DNA of 56,189 bases from DATBRV01 sp036560145 (lineage in GTDB: Bacteria > Myxococcota_A > UBA9160 > SMWR01). Where the stretch lies: positions 1 to 56,189 of the forward strand of contig DATBRV010000004.1 of NCBI GenBank assembly GCA_036560145.1, read 5' to 3'. Below, in pieces: positions 9,885 through 20,600 of the stretch (within the stretch, counting starts at the first letter, position 1; each line of letters opens with the position of its first letter). Both the position numbers and the translations under genes were made by a program. The notes under the pieces are model-generated. The model worked only from the letters and a program-made list of their open reading frames with translations. It was not told the origin of the DNA and searched no databases.

Positions 9885-11276
9885 TCACTTGGTTGCGGGA
9901 CTCCCGCCGTCCTCCGCCGCCACGGGCTCGGCCGGAGCGGCGGCTGCGGCAGCGGCGGCCGCCGCCGAGGCCGCCGCGGCAGCCGCAGCGGTCTCCGCCG
10001 CGACCCGCGCCGCCTCCACCCGCGCCGCCTCTTCCTCGATCTTCTTGCGCTCCGCCAGCTCGAGGGCCCGCTGCTGGATCGCGCGTGCACCCGCCTCGTC
10101 GATGCCCGGCAGGGACGTGAGCAGGTCGATCGGGCAGGCCGCGAGATCCTCGAGCGACGTGATCCCCTGCTGGAGCAGGAGCTCCGCGTCCGCGTCGCCG
10201 CAGCCCTCGACCACCGACACCGCTTCCGAGAGCCATTGCGCCAGCTCGCGCATCTTCGATTCGCTCTTGATGTCGATCCGCCAGCCCGTGAGCTGGACCG
10301 CCAGCCGCACGTTCTGGCCCTTGCGCCCGATCGCGAGCGAGAGCTGGTCGTCCGGCACGATCACGTCCATCGACTTGGCGCCCTCGTCGATGATCACCTT
10401 CGAGACCTGGGCTGGCGAGAGCGACGCGCACACGTAGCGCGCGGGATCCGGGCTCCACGGCACGATGTCGATGCGCTCGCCGCGCAGCTCCTGGACGACC
10501 GCCTGCACGCGGCTGCCCTTCATGCCCACGCAGGCGCCCACCGGATCGACGTCGCTGTCCCGCGAGACGACGGCGATCTTCGAGCGGCCGCCCGGCTCGC
10601 GCGCGGCCGCCTGGATCGTGACGATGCCCTCGTACATCTCCGGCACCTCCTGCTCGAAGAGCTTCGTCAGCATCTCCATGCAGGTGCGCGAGAGGATGAT
10701 CTGGGCGCCCTTGGACGCCTTGTTGACGTCGATCACGTAGGCGCGGATCCGGTCGTTCGGGCGATACGTCTCGCGCGGCACCTGCTCGCGCAGGGGCAGG
10801 ACGGCCTCGGCGCGGCCGAGGTCGACGATGATCGCGCCCTTCTCGAAGCGCCGGACGATGCCGTTGACGATCTCGCCCTTGCGGTCCTTGTATTCCTCGA
10901 AGACGTTGTCCCGCTCGGCCTCGCGGATCATCTGGATGATCACCTGCTTGGCCGTCTGCGCGAGGATGCGTCCGAACCCCGAGGTGTCGAGCTTCACGCC
11001 GATCTCGTCGCCGAGCTCGGCTTCGGGATCAAAGCGGTGCGCCTCGTCGAGCGTGATCTGGGTGGTGGCGTCGGCGACGGCTTCGACCACCTCGCGGAAT
11101 TCGAAGAGCTCGATCTCGCCGAGATCCTCGTTGTAGCGGGCCTCGATCTCGCGCTCCTGGCCCTGCGCGCGCCGCGCGGCCTGCTTCATCGCCTCCTCGA
11201 CCGCGCGGATGATCTCCTTGCGGTCGATTCCCTTGTCCTTGGCGATCTGGTCGATCTCGCGCTTCAGGCCGAGCAT
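9885..11276 (-). CDS. nusA: Transcription termination/antitermination factor NusA
   Basis: NusA binds RNA polymerase and modulates pausing, termination and antitermination. The 463-residue protein has the N-terminal polymerase-binding domain, an S1 domain (GEIVNGIVRRFEKGAIIVDLG), two KH domains (DPVGACVGMKGSRVQAVVQEL and AIGRKGQNVRLAVQLTGW) and one helix-hairpin-helix module (LTSLPGIDEAGARAIQQRA). After this the chain ends in an unusual alanine-rich tail with two uninterrupted alanine runs separated by a serine. The start ATG (MLGLKREID) is 10 bases past the rimP stop. Confidence 0.95.
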   Translation of the reverse strand: MLGLKREIDQIAKDKGIDRKEIIRAVEEAMKQAARRAQGQEREIEARYNEDLGEIELFEFREVVEAVADATTQITLDEAHRFDPEAELGDEIGVKLDTSGFGRILAQTAKQVIIQMIREAERDNVFEEYKDRKGEIVNGIVRRFEKGAIIVDLGRAEAVLPLREQVPRETYRPNDRIRAYVIDVNKASKGAQIILSRTCMEMLTKLFEQEVPEMYEGIVTIQAAAREPGGRSKIAVVSRDSDVDPVGACVGMKGSRVQAVVQELRGERIDIVPWSPDPARYVCASLSPAQVSKVIIDEGAKSMDVIVPDDQLSLAIGRKGQNVRLAVQLTGWRIDIKSESKMRELAQWLSEAVSVVEGCGDADAELLLQQGITSLEDLAACPIDLLTSLPGIDEAGARAIQQRALELAERKKIEEEAARVEAARVAAETAAAAAAASAAAAAAAAAAPAEPVAAEDGGSPATK

Positions 11277-11286
11277 GCAGACACCC

Positions 11287-11790
11287 TCATCTCGCGCTCG
11301 CGTGAGGAGCGAAGTCGTCACGCGTGAACCGGTAGATCGAACGAGCCTTGGCGATCTCCGCGAACGGGATGGCGATCTCGCTCCCGTCGACCGAGACCCG
11401 CGCCTGCCCGGACTCGAAGCCGAGCAGCAGGCCGCGGAAGCGCCGGCGCCCCTCGAGCGGCCGGCGCGTCTCGATCGCGACCTCGGCGCCGAGCGCGCGC
11501 TCGAAATCCTTCTCGCGCGCCAGCAGGCGGTCGAGACCCGGCGAGGAGACCTCCAGCCGGTAGGCGACCGGGATCGAATCCGCCGCGTCCAGCTGGCTGC
11601 CGATCTCGCGCGAGACGCCGGCGCAGCGGTCGACCGGCACGCGCCCGTCTCCCTCCGGCGTGTCGATGGTGACACGCAGCAGCCAGGGAGCCCGGCCGCG
11701 CGTGAGCAACGCGTCGACCAGCTCGAATCCCGCGTCGTTGACGACCGGTTCGATCAGCACCCTGAGCTCCTCCGGGATGTCCCGATACAC
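11287..11790 (-). CDS. rimP: Ribosome maturation factor RimP
   Basis: RimP is needed for 30S subunit assembly. The 167-residue protein matches the two-domain family, with the N-terminal IEPVVNDAGFELVDAL and the conserved YRLEVSSPGLDRLL motif that contains the SSPG turn. The start is taken as GTG at 11790 (VYRDIPEELRVLIEP) because the homology begins there. Further upstream codons would run through a hairpin with a T-run that looks like a leader attenuator. It is the first gene of the nusA-infB operon, 213 bases downstream of pyrD. Confidence 0.9.
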   Translation of the reverse strand: MYRDIPEELRVLIEPVVNDAGFELVDALLTRGRAPWLLRVTIDTPEGDGRVPVDRCAGVSREIGSQLDAADSIPVAYRLEVSSPGLDRLLAREKDFERALGAEVAIETRRPLEGRRRFRGLLLGFESGQARVSVDGSEIAIPFAEIAKARSIYRFTRDDFAPHASAR

Positions 11791-11811
11791 GGCACGCCCT
11801 GGCCCACAAAC

Positions 11812-11836
11812 AAAAAAAGCGGACTCGACGCCCACT
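11812..11836 (-). terminator. Terminator-like attenuator hairpin in the rimP leader
   Basis: On the minus strand AGTGGGC (11836-11830), a five-base loop and GTCCGCT (11824-11818) form a 7-bp stem with two wobble pairs, followed directly by a run of seven T and then GTTT. It lies about 22 bases before the rimP start codon. Intrinsic-terminator-like leaders before rimP are known in proteobacteria, so transcription of the whole operon may be attenuated here. Confidence 0.55.
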
Positions 11837-11973
11837 TTCGCCACCGGGACCCGAGCGTCCCGCCCTACCCACGACTGCACTACTGCCGCCACTGCGCTCG
11901 AGCAGCCATCGATCGCCTCCCCGCCGCCCGGGCGGGGGTGGGAGACCGGCGGCTGCCTGCGTAAGCCGGCGGA

Positions 11974-12001
11974 AACTATCCAAATTGCTACGGGAAAGCA
12001 A
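11974..12001 (-). promoter_or_regulatory. Possible promoter for the rimP-nusA-infB operon
   Basis: In a locally AT-rich patch, TTGCTT (12001-11996) and ATAGTT (11979-11974) are separated by 16 bases on the minus strand, upstream of rimP and just past the pyrD stop. The match to a housekeeping promoter is partial. Confidence 0.3.
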
Positions 12002-12003
12002 AC

Positions 12004-12939
12004 CTACGGGCTGCGCCGGGAGGGGAGCTCCAGGGCGCCCCGCAGATCGGCGACCCGGCGGTAGCCGTGCCGCTCGGCGTAGGCGGCGATGCCGTCGGCG
12101 ATCTCGCCCGCCACCGCCGGGTTCAGGTAGTTGGCGGTCCCGACCTGGACCGCGGTGGCCCCGCAGAGCAGGAACTTGACCGCGTCCTCCGCGCTCGCGA
12201 TGCCCCCGATCCCGCAGATCGGGATCCGGACCGCGCGGGCGGCCTGCCAGACCATGCGCAGCGCGATCGGCCGGATCGCCGGGCCCGAAAGCCCCCCCAA
12301 GCCGTTCGAGAGCACCGGCCGCCGCGTCTCGACGTCGACCTCGAGCCCCTGGACCGCGTTGATCAGGCTGATCCCGCTGGCGCCCTCGCCTTCGCAGACC
12401 CGCGCCATGGCGGCGATGTCCGTCACGTTGGGCGACAGCTTGACGAGCAGCGGCAGGGCCGTCGCGCGGCGGGTCGCGCGCACCAGCGCGGCCAGCACCT
12501 CCGGCTGCTGGCCGAACTCGATGCCGCCGCTCTTCACGTGCGGACAAGAGGCGTTCACCTCGATCCCCGCGACGCGGGGCACGCCCGCGAGGCGCTTGCA
12601 CACCTCGGCGTAGCGCTCGATCTCGGTCTCGAAGACGCTCGCGATCACGGTGACGCCTTCCGGCAGCGCCGGAAGCTTGTCACGGATGAAGGCGTCGACG
12701 CCGACGTTCTCGAGGCTGATGGCGTTGAGCATCCCGGAGGGCGTCTCGGCGATGCGCGGCGGCGGATTCCCGGCGCGCGGCTCGAGGGTGAGGCTCTTGG
12801 CGACGAAGCCGCCGATCCGGCGCAGGTCGAGGAAGGCGGCGAGCTCGCTGCCGTAGCCGAAGGTGCCCGAGGCCGTCAGCACCGGGTTGCGCAGCGCGAT
12901 GCCGCCGAGGTCGACGCGGGTGTCGAGCGGGTCGCTCAC
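12004..12939 (-). CDS. pyrD: Dihydroorotate dehydrogenase, catalytic subunit (class 1B)
   Basis: This 311-residue FMN TIM-barrel enzyme oxidises dihydroorotate to orotate in pyrimidine synthesis. The class 1 active site is seen as GIEVNASCPHVKSGG with the catalytic cysteine, and the FMN phosphate site as PICGIGGIASAEDAVKFL with GATAVQVGTANY. Class 1B enzymes use NAD+ through a PyrK partner, and pyrK lies directly upstream. The GTG start overlaps the pyrK stop as GTGA. The gene is cytosolic and ends 213 bases before rimP. Confidence 0.94.
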   Translation of the reverse strand: MSDPLDTRVDLGGIALRNPVLTASGTFGYGSELAAFLDLRRIGGFVAKSLTLEPRAGNPPPRIAETPSGMLNAISLENVGVDAFIRDKLPALPEGVTVIASVFETEIERYAEVCKRLAGVPRVAGIEVNASCPHVKSGGIEFGQQPEVLAALVRATRRATALPLLVKLSPNVTDIAAMARVCEGEGASGISLINAVQGLEVDVETRRPVLSNGLGGLSGPAIRPIALRMVWQAARAVRIPICGIGGIASAEDAVKFLLCGATAVQVGTANYLNPAVAGEIADGIAAYAERHGYRRVADLRGALELPSRRSP

Positions 12940-13809
12940 GGCAGCGCCCCCCAGGCGATCGCGCTCGCATCGAACGCCGGCCCGTCGCGGCACACGAGTG
13001 CGTAGCCCCCGGCCGAGAGCGGCGCCGCGCACCCGAGGCACACGCCGAAGCCGCAGGCCATGTGATTCTCGAGCGACACGACGCAGGCGCACCCGGCCGC
13101 GGCCGCCAGCTGCGCCACCCGCTCCATCATCGGCTTGGGGCCGCAGGTGTAGACGCGCGCGACGCCGGGCCCGGCGAGCGAGCCCTCGAGCAGCGCCGTG
13201 ACCAGGCCCCGTTCGCCGCGGCTGCCGTCTTCGGTGGCGACGCGCAGCGCGACGCCGAGCGCGGCGAAGTCGGCCTCGCCCATCAGGTCGGCGCCGGTGC
13301 GGGCCCCGAGCAGCACCTCCACGCGCTCCCGGCCCGGGATGCCGGCGGCGAGCTGATAGACCGAGGCGATCCCGGTGCCGCCCGCGACCAGCAACGCCCG
13401 CTCGCCCGCGGCGGGCGCCGGAAACGCGCGTCCCAGCGGCCCGACCATCCGCAGGGCCTGCCCGGGGAGCGTTTCCGCGAGCAGGCGGGTCCCGCGGCCC
13501 ACCCGCTTGTAGAGGATCTCGACCTCCGCTCCGTCCGGGTGGGGCCGCTCCCGGAAGACCGCCATCGGCCGCGGCAGCAGCGGGTCGCTGCGCTCCACGG
13601 AGGTGCGCGCCCCCGGCGAGAGCATCACGAACTGACCGGGCCGGAAGCCGGGCCAGCCACGGACGCGCAGCCGCAGCCGCAGGTTGGCTCCGCCCTCGGG
13701 GCGGTTCTCGATCACCTCGGCATCCACGCGGATCGGCTTCGGAAGACCGCCTGGGTGAACTCCGCTCGCCTGCGGCTCGCTGCGCGGCGCCTTCGGCGCC
13801 TTGCCCACT

Positions 13810-13817
<8 letters not shown>
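12936..13817 (-). CDS. pyrK: Dihydroorotate dehydrogenase electron-transfer subunit PyrK
   Basis: PyrK carries FAD and a [2Fe-2S] cluster and passes electrons from the PyrD FMN to NAD+. The 293-residue protein shows the flavin-binding LLPRPMAVFRE region, the nucleotide-binding LLVAGGTGIASVYQLA, TCGPKPMM, and the C-terminal cluster ligands HMACGFGVCLGCA followed by VCRDGP. The chosen GTG at 13817 overlaps the last 8 bases of the response-regulator gene. The N-terminal 20 or so residues (KAPKAPRSEPQASGVH) are encoded by a copy of the dispersed repeat, so a later natural start near VDAEVIENRPEGG is possible. Confidence 0.9.
13755..13805 (+). repeat. Dispersed repeat form A, copy inside the pyrK 5' end
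   Basis: The copy has the core CTCGCCTGCGGCTCGCTG, then a hairpin stem GGCGCC/GGCGCC around TTC, then TTGCC. It is antisense to pyrK and supplies its N-terminal peptide. The stem bases differ from those of the dut copy but remain fully paired. Confidence 0.8.
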
Positions 13818-15162
<1,345 letters not shown>

Positions 15163-17463
15163 CTACGCCCCCCGCGCCGGGAGCTCGACGATGAAGCGTG
15201 TGCCCTTCGGAGGATTGTCCTGCACGCGGATGTAGCCGTGGTGATCGGCCACGATCCGCGAGACGATCGCGAGCCCCAGACCGGTTCCCTTCGGCTTCGT
15301 CGAGAAGTACGGCTCGAAGATCCGCCGCCGGTCCTCGGGCGGAATCCCCACCCCGTCGTCGGCCACCTCGAAGCGCACGCTCTGGAGCGACGGATCCCAG
15401 GCGCTGCGCACCACCACCCTCCCGGCGCGCTCGCCCGGGCGGCTGCGCTGGACCGCCGCGATCGCATTGTCGATCAGGTTGGTGAGCGCCCGGCGGATCT
15501 GCTCGCGGTCGATCTCGACCGTCGGCAGGCTGGGATCGAGATCCGCGTCGAAGGCCACGTGCTCGGTGCCGTCGTAGCTCGAGACGGCGTCGGCGATGAT
15601 GCGGTTGAGGTCGCCGGCCTGCGGGTTCGCGGTCGGAAGCCGCGCGAAGTTCGAGAACTCGTCGACCAGTAATTTGAGGCCGTCGACCTGGCTGGTGATG
15701 GCGTCGACGCACTCGTCGAAGACCTTGACGTCTTCGGGATCCGCCTCGATCCGGGACCGGAAGCGACGCCGGATGCGCTGCGCCGAGAGCTGGATCGGCG
15801 TGAGCGGGTTCTTGATCTCGTGCGCGATCCGGCTCGCCACCTCGCGCCAGGCGACCATGCGCTGCACCTTGACCGGCTGCGTGTAGTCGTCGAGCACGAC
15901 CACGCTGCCGAGCACGCCGCCCGCCTCGTCGTGCAGGAGCCTCACGGTCACCAGCAGCGTCGCCAGATCCTCGCCGAGCGGGACCTGCGCCTGGCGCCGG
16001 ATGCTCTCGCGCGCGGCCGGGCGGAGCTTGGCGACGAGATCGACGATCAGGTCGCGCAGCTGCGGCTGCCCCGCGCAGTCGGCGAGGAGGTCACCGATCG
16101 GACTCGCCTCCGCCGCGATCCCCAGCTGGCGACAGGCGGTGGGGTTCACGGTGGTGATGCGGCCCTCGGCGTCCAGCGAGAGCACGCCGGCCCCGATCGT
16201 GCCGAGCACCACCTCCATCGAGCGGCGCCGCTGGTCGAGCTCCGCGTTCGAGCGCTCGAGGCGCGCCCGCGCGTCGCGCAGATCGCGCGTCATGCGGTTG
16301 AAGGAGCGCACCAGGAAGCCGACCTCGTCGTCGGTGGGAGGCTCGACCGCAACCTCGAGGTTTCCGCGCGCCACCTCCGCCGAGGCCTTCGCCAGCTCGC
16401 GGATCGGCCCGGTGACGCCCTTGGTGATCCGGAAGCCGACCCAGGTGGCGAGCATCAGGATCACCAGGAAGCCGAGCAGCAGCTCGAGCAGATAGGCGGT
16501 CCGGATGTTCCCCGCGTTCGGCTGGAGCGCGCGGTACTGGCCGAGCGTCTCGCGGATGATGCCGACGTCGCGGGCCAGCGGCTCGGGCACGAAGGTGTCG
16601 AAGACCAGGGCGCCGGCGGTCTTCCCGGGCCGCTTGCGCGACGCGATCGGCACCGCGCTGCGGATCAGGTCGCCGCTCCCGACGTCCTCCACCCGCCAGC
16701 CCGCGCGTCCCGCCAGCGCCGAGCGCACCAGCTCGCGGGTGCCGCGCCCGAATCCGGCGGACGGAACCCCCGGATTGGCCGCGCTCAGGATCTGCTCGCG
16801 GTCCTCGTCGAAGACCTCCACCACGCCGAGGTCGGCCGCGCGCTGCTCGGTGTGGATCAGTGCGCCCAGCGCGGTGCGGTTGCCCTCGCGCAGCAGGCCG
16901 CGGGCAGTGATCTGCTCCGCGATCCGGCCGCCGTGCAGCAGCGCCCGCTGCGCCGTCGCCTCGTAGTAGCGCTCCGCGATCCGGCCGCTCTTCTCGAGCG
17001 CGCTGTCGACCTGCACGCCGAACCAGCGGTCGATCGACTGCGTGACGATCACGGCGGAGATCGCGAAGAGCAGCGAGGCCGTGACGAACGCGATCAGCAC
17101 GAAGGCCGAAACGAACTTGAGATTCAGGTGCGAGCCGAGCGTGCCGCGGCGCCGCTCGGCGACCAGCTTCCAGAAGCTGCGGGTGACCAGGAATCCGAGC
17201 AGCAGGATCAGGATCACGACCACGGCGTTGAGGAACAGGAAGAGGCCGCTGTCGGCGACGCTGCGGGTCAGGCCGGCGATCGGCTCGAGCAGGAAGAGGG
17301 CGGCGAGCGCAGCCCCCACCCCGAGGCTGATCCACAGCTCGCGCCGCCGCCGCCGCCGCTCGGCTTCGGGAAGGTTCGGCGAGCGCTCGTCGCCCGGCTC
17401 CCGCGCTCGCTGCGGCGCGGGCTCCGTCGGCGGCCTCTCCGACGGCGATCGGGGCTGCGGCAT
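15163..17463 (-). CDS. ntrY: NtrY-like membrane histidine kinase
   Basis: The 766-residue kinase starts with a basic cytosolic tail, then two membrane helices (about residues 42-60 and 72-95), a third helix near 120-140, a periplasmic sensor region of about 170 residues and another helix before a HAMP domain (KGVTGPIRELAKASAEVARG). A PAS-like domain, the H-box REVASRIAHEIKNPLTPIQL with the phosphorylated histidine, and the ATPase boxes (NLIDNAI, DDGVGIP, GTGLGLAI) follow. The topology and NPLTPIQLSAQRIRRR H-box are typical of NtrY. It is translationally adjacent to its regulator and divergent from the giant TPR gene. Its signal is unknown. Confidence 0.87.
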   Translation of the reverse strand: MPQPRSPSERPPTEPAPQRAREPGDERSPNLPEAERRRRRRELWISLGVGAALAALFLLEPIAGLTRSVADSGLFLFLNAVVVILILLLGFLVTRSFWKLVAERRRGTLGSHLNLKFVSAFVLIAFVTASLLFAISAVIVTQSIDRWFGVQVDSALEKSGRIAERYYEATAQRALLHGGRIAEQITARGLLREGNRTALGALIHTEQRAADLGVVEVFDEDREQILSAANPGVPSAGFGRGTRELVRSALAGRAGWRVEDVGSGDLIRSAVPIASRKRPGKTAGALVFDTFVPEPLARDVGIIRETLGQYRALQPNAGNIRTAYLLELLLGFLVILMLATWVGFRITKGVTGPIRELAKASAEVARGNLEVAVEPPTDDEVGFLVRSFNRMTRDLRDARARLERSNAELDQRRRSMEVVLGTIGAGVLSLDAEGRITTVNPTACRQLGIAAEASPIGDLLADCAGQPQLRDLIVDLVAKLRPAARESIRRQAQVPLGEDLATLLVTVRLLHDEAGGVLGSVVVLDDYTQPVKVQRMVAWREVASRIAHEIKNPLTPIQLSAQRIRRRFRSRIEADPEDVKVFDECVDAITSQVDGLKLLVDEFSNFARLPTANPQAGDLNRIIADAVSSYDGTEHVAFDADLDPSLPTVEIDREQIRRALTNLIDNAIAAVQRSRPGERAGRVVVRSAWDPSLQSVRFEVADDGVGIPPEDRRRIFEPYFSTKPKGTGLGLAIVSRIVADHHGYIRVQDNPPKGTRFIVELPARGA

Positions 17464-17553
17464 GGGGGAAAGCCCTCGGTCTCGGCTCGATCTGGATCAG
17501 GCGCGCCCGCCGGTCCGGCTCCGGTTTGCGCCTTCCGCGCTAAGACAGCGAAA

Positions 17554-17582
17554 ATCCTAATCAAACCCCTCACCCACCGCAA
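17554..17582 (-). promoter_or_regulatory. Possible promoter of the ntrYX-pyrKD unit
   Basis: On the minus strand TTGCGG (17582-17577) is followed after exactly 17 bases by TAGGAT (17559-17554), about 90 bases before the ntrY start. This is the most AT-rich part of the 190-base divergent spacer. The -35 match is only partial. Confidence 0.33.
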
Positions 17583-17653
17583 GCGAATCCGGTCAAGATC
17601 GCGGCCTCGCCGGTCGATGAATCTGCCGCACTCCCCTGCCACCGCGCGACGAC

Positions 17654-20600
17654 GTGAGGTCCGTGACGCCGATGCTCGAGCGCCTTCGCGAGCGCTTCCT
17701 CGCGGATCCGGGGGATCTTCGCGCCTTCACCGCGCTCGAGGAGCAGTGGTTCGTCGCCGGCCGCTGGGACGATCTGGTCTGGCTCTACCAGCACCGGCTC
17801 GGCGCGCCCGACCTGGCCAAGGATGCGAAGCAGCGCGCGGGCGTGCTGTTCCGGCTCGGACAGATCCACGCGGAACGGCGCGGCGACGCCGACGCCGCCG
17901 CCCGCTGCTTCCGCGACGCGCTCGCCGCCAGCCCCGAGCAGCGGCCTGCGCTACGCGAGCTGCGCCGCATCCACGCCTCGCGCGCGCAGTGGGACCTGGT
18001 GCTTCAGCTGGCCGACCTCGAGATCGCGCTGCCGATGCGCGGCGAGGAACGCGCCGATCTGCTGGCCGAGACGGCCGCGATCTGGCTGCGCGAGCTGCGC
18101 GACCCCGAGCAGGCGCGCGAGCTGCTCGCGCGCGCCCTCTCGCTCGTCCCCGAGCATCCGGCGGCGCTCGAGGGCCTGGCGCGCGCCTGCGAAGCCGAGG
18201 GGCAGCCGCGCGAAGCCGCGCTCGCCTGGGAGCGCCTGGTGGCGCGCTCTCGCGGCAGCCAGCGCGCGGCGGCGCTCGCCGCGCAGGCGGCGCTCTGCGC
18301 GGGGCCGCTCGGCGACGCCAAGCGCGCCGGGGATCTCTACCGACGCGCGCTGACCGACGACCCCCGCTGCGCAGCGGCCGCCGACGGGCTGGCCGGAATC
18401 GCGCGCGAGAGTGGGCAATGGAGCCTGCTGGTGTCGCTGCTCGAGGGCCGCTTCGAGACCGCCGGGGAGCCGGCCCAGCGCGCCGAGATCGCGATCGAAT
18501 CCGCCCGGCTGCAGCTCGAGCAGCTCGCCAGCCCGGAGCGCGCGCGGAGCTGGTGGCTGCGCGCGCTCGGCCAGGCGCCCGAGGATCCGCGCGTGGTCGA
18601 GGGGCTGGCCGAGGTCGCGCGCGCCCTGGGCGACGACACCGAGCTGCTTCGCTGCCTCGAACGCCGGGCCGAGATCGGCGGGGACGGGACGCCGGTGTCC
18701 GTGCTGCTGGAGGCGGCCTCCTTGCGCTCGGACCGGGGCGAGGACGCCATCGCCGCCTCCCTGCTCGAGCGCGCGCTGCGGCAGGCCCCCGACGACGCGC
18801 TGGTGGTCGAGGCCCTCTCCGACACCCTCACCCGCCTGGGCCGCGGCGAGGATCTGGTCGACCTGCTCGAGCGCCGGGCGGCGCTCGCGGGCGACGATGC
18901 CAGCACGCGCGCGGCCATCTTCGCCGAGCTGGGCGCGCTCCAGGAGGAGCGCCTGGGCGACTCCGACGCCGCCGTGCTCGCCTACCAACGGGCCTACGCC
19001 GCCGATCCCGCCACCGCCGGCGTCGTCGCGGCGCTCGAGCGCCTGCACCGCAAGGCCGAGGATTGGCCGTCGCTACGGCGGCTGCTCGAGGAGTCCGCCG
19101 CCGGCGGGCCGGAGGCGCAGCGCGCGGGCTTTGCCTGCGCGCTCGGCGACCTGCTGGCGGGAAGGCTGAAGCTGCCGGCCGAGGCGGCGCGCGCCTACCA
19201 GCGCGCGCTCGAGACCGATCCCCACTCGGCGCCCGCGCACCGCGGACTCCGGCGTCTGGCGGCCGAGCGCGGCGATTCCGAGGCGCTGCTGCGGATCGCC
19301 GAGAACGAGCTCGCCGCCACCCGCGATCCCGCGCGCATCGCCGAGCTCGCGCGCGAGCTGGTGGGAGGCTTCGAGGCGCGCGGCCAGCACGAGCCCGCGC
19401 TCGCCTGGGCGCAACGCTGGGCCGAGATCGCACCCGAGAGCCCCGAGCCGCTCGAGGAGTGGGCCCGGCTGCACGCCGCGCTCGGCCACGACGCGGAGCT
19501 GGTGACCTGTCTGGAGCGGCAGGCGCCTCTGCTCCAGGGCAGCGCGCGGGCCGCCAATCGACGACGCCTGGCCCGCCACCACGCCGAGCGGGGCCGCGAG
19601 GCCGACAGCATCCAGTGTCTCGAGTCGGCGCTCGAATCGGACCCGCAGGACTTCGAGTCGCTCGAGCAGCTCGCCGCGCAGCTCGAGCGCGCCGGCCGGA
19701 TCGAGGAGCTGGTGCGCGCGCGCCGCTGGCTCGCCGACGTCGCGCCGCCGGAGGGGCGCGCGGCCTGCCTCGACGCGCTGGCGCGTCTGCTCGCCGAGCG
19801 CATGGGCGACGTCCCGGGCGCGATCGAGGCGCTCACCCGGCTCGCCGCCTGCCCGGGCGCGCCCGCCGACGCGGGCGCCCGGCTCGAGAAGCTGCTGGAA
19901 CGGGCCGGGCGCTACGACGACCTGGCGGCGCACCTGCTGGAGGCGCGCCGCGGCCTCGCGGGCGACAGCCGCGAGGCGCTGCGCCTCGACCTGCGCCGCG
20001 CGCGGACCCTGCTGGATCCGCTCGGGCACTGCGACGAAGCCGCCGCACTCTATCGCGAGGTGCTGGCGCAGCACCCCGGATCCCCGGAAGCGCGCGACGG
20101 CCTCGAAAAGGCGCTGCGCGCGGCCGGGGACATCGCGGGCCTGGCCGAACGGCTGGAAGCCCGCGCCGCCTACGAGACCGATCCGCAGGCCCGGGCCCTG
20201 CTCGCCCTCGAGCAGGCCAGCCTGTGCGAGCAGCTTCCGGACGGACTGGACGGCGCGCGGCGGGCGCTCGAGCGCGCGCTCGCGTCCGCCCCGCCCGCGC
20301 CGATCTGCGACACGGCCCGCGAGCGGCTGGCGAGCCTGCTGGAGCGGATCGGCGACACCGCCGCGCTGCGCGCGCTGCTCGAGGCCTCGCTCTCCGATCT
20401 TCCTCCGGCCGACGCCGCCGTGCTCCACGAGCGGCTCGGCCGGCTCTGCCGCGACCGTCTCTCGGATGGCGACGCCGCGGTCCACCACTTCGAAGCCGCC
20501 GCGCGTCTGCTCCCCGGGCGCCCCGAAGCCTGGCGCGCGCTCTCCGACCTCCACGAAACGGCCGGGCGAAGCAGCGAGCTGCTCCAGACCCTGGAGGCCG

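Noticed and set aside
7934..10120. Plus-strand open frame opposite infB and nusA
   Set aside because: Antisense shadow of two fully recognised genes.
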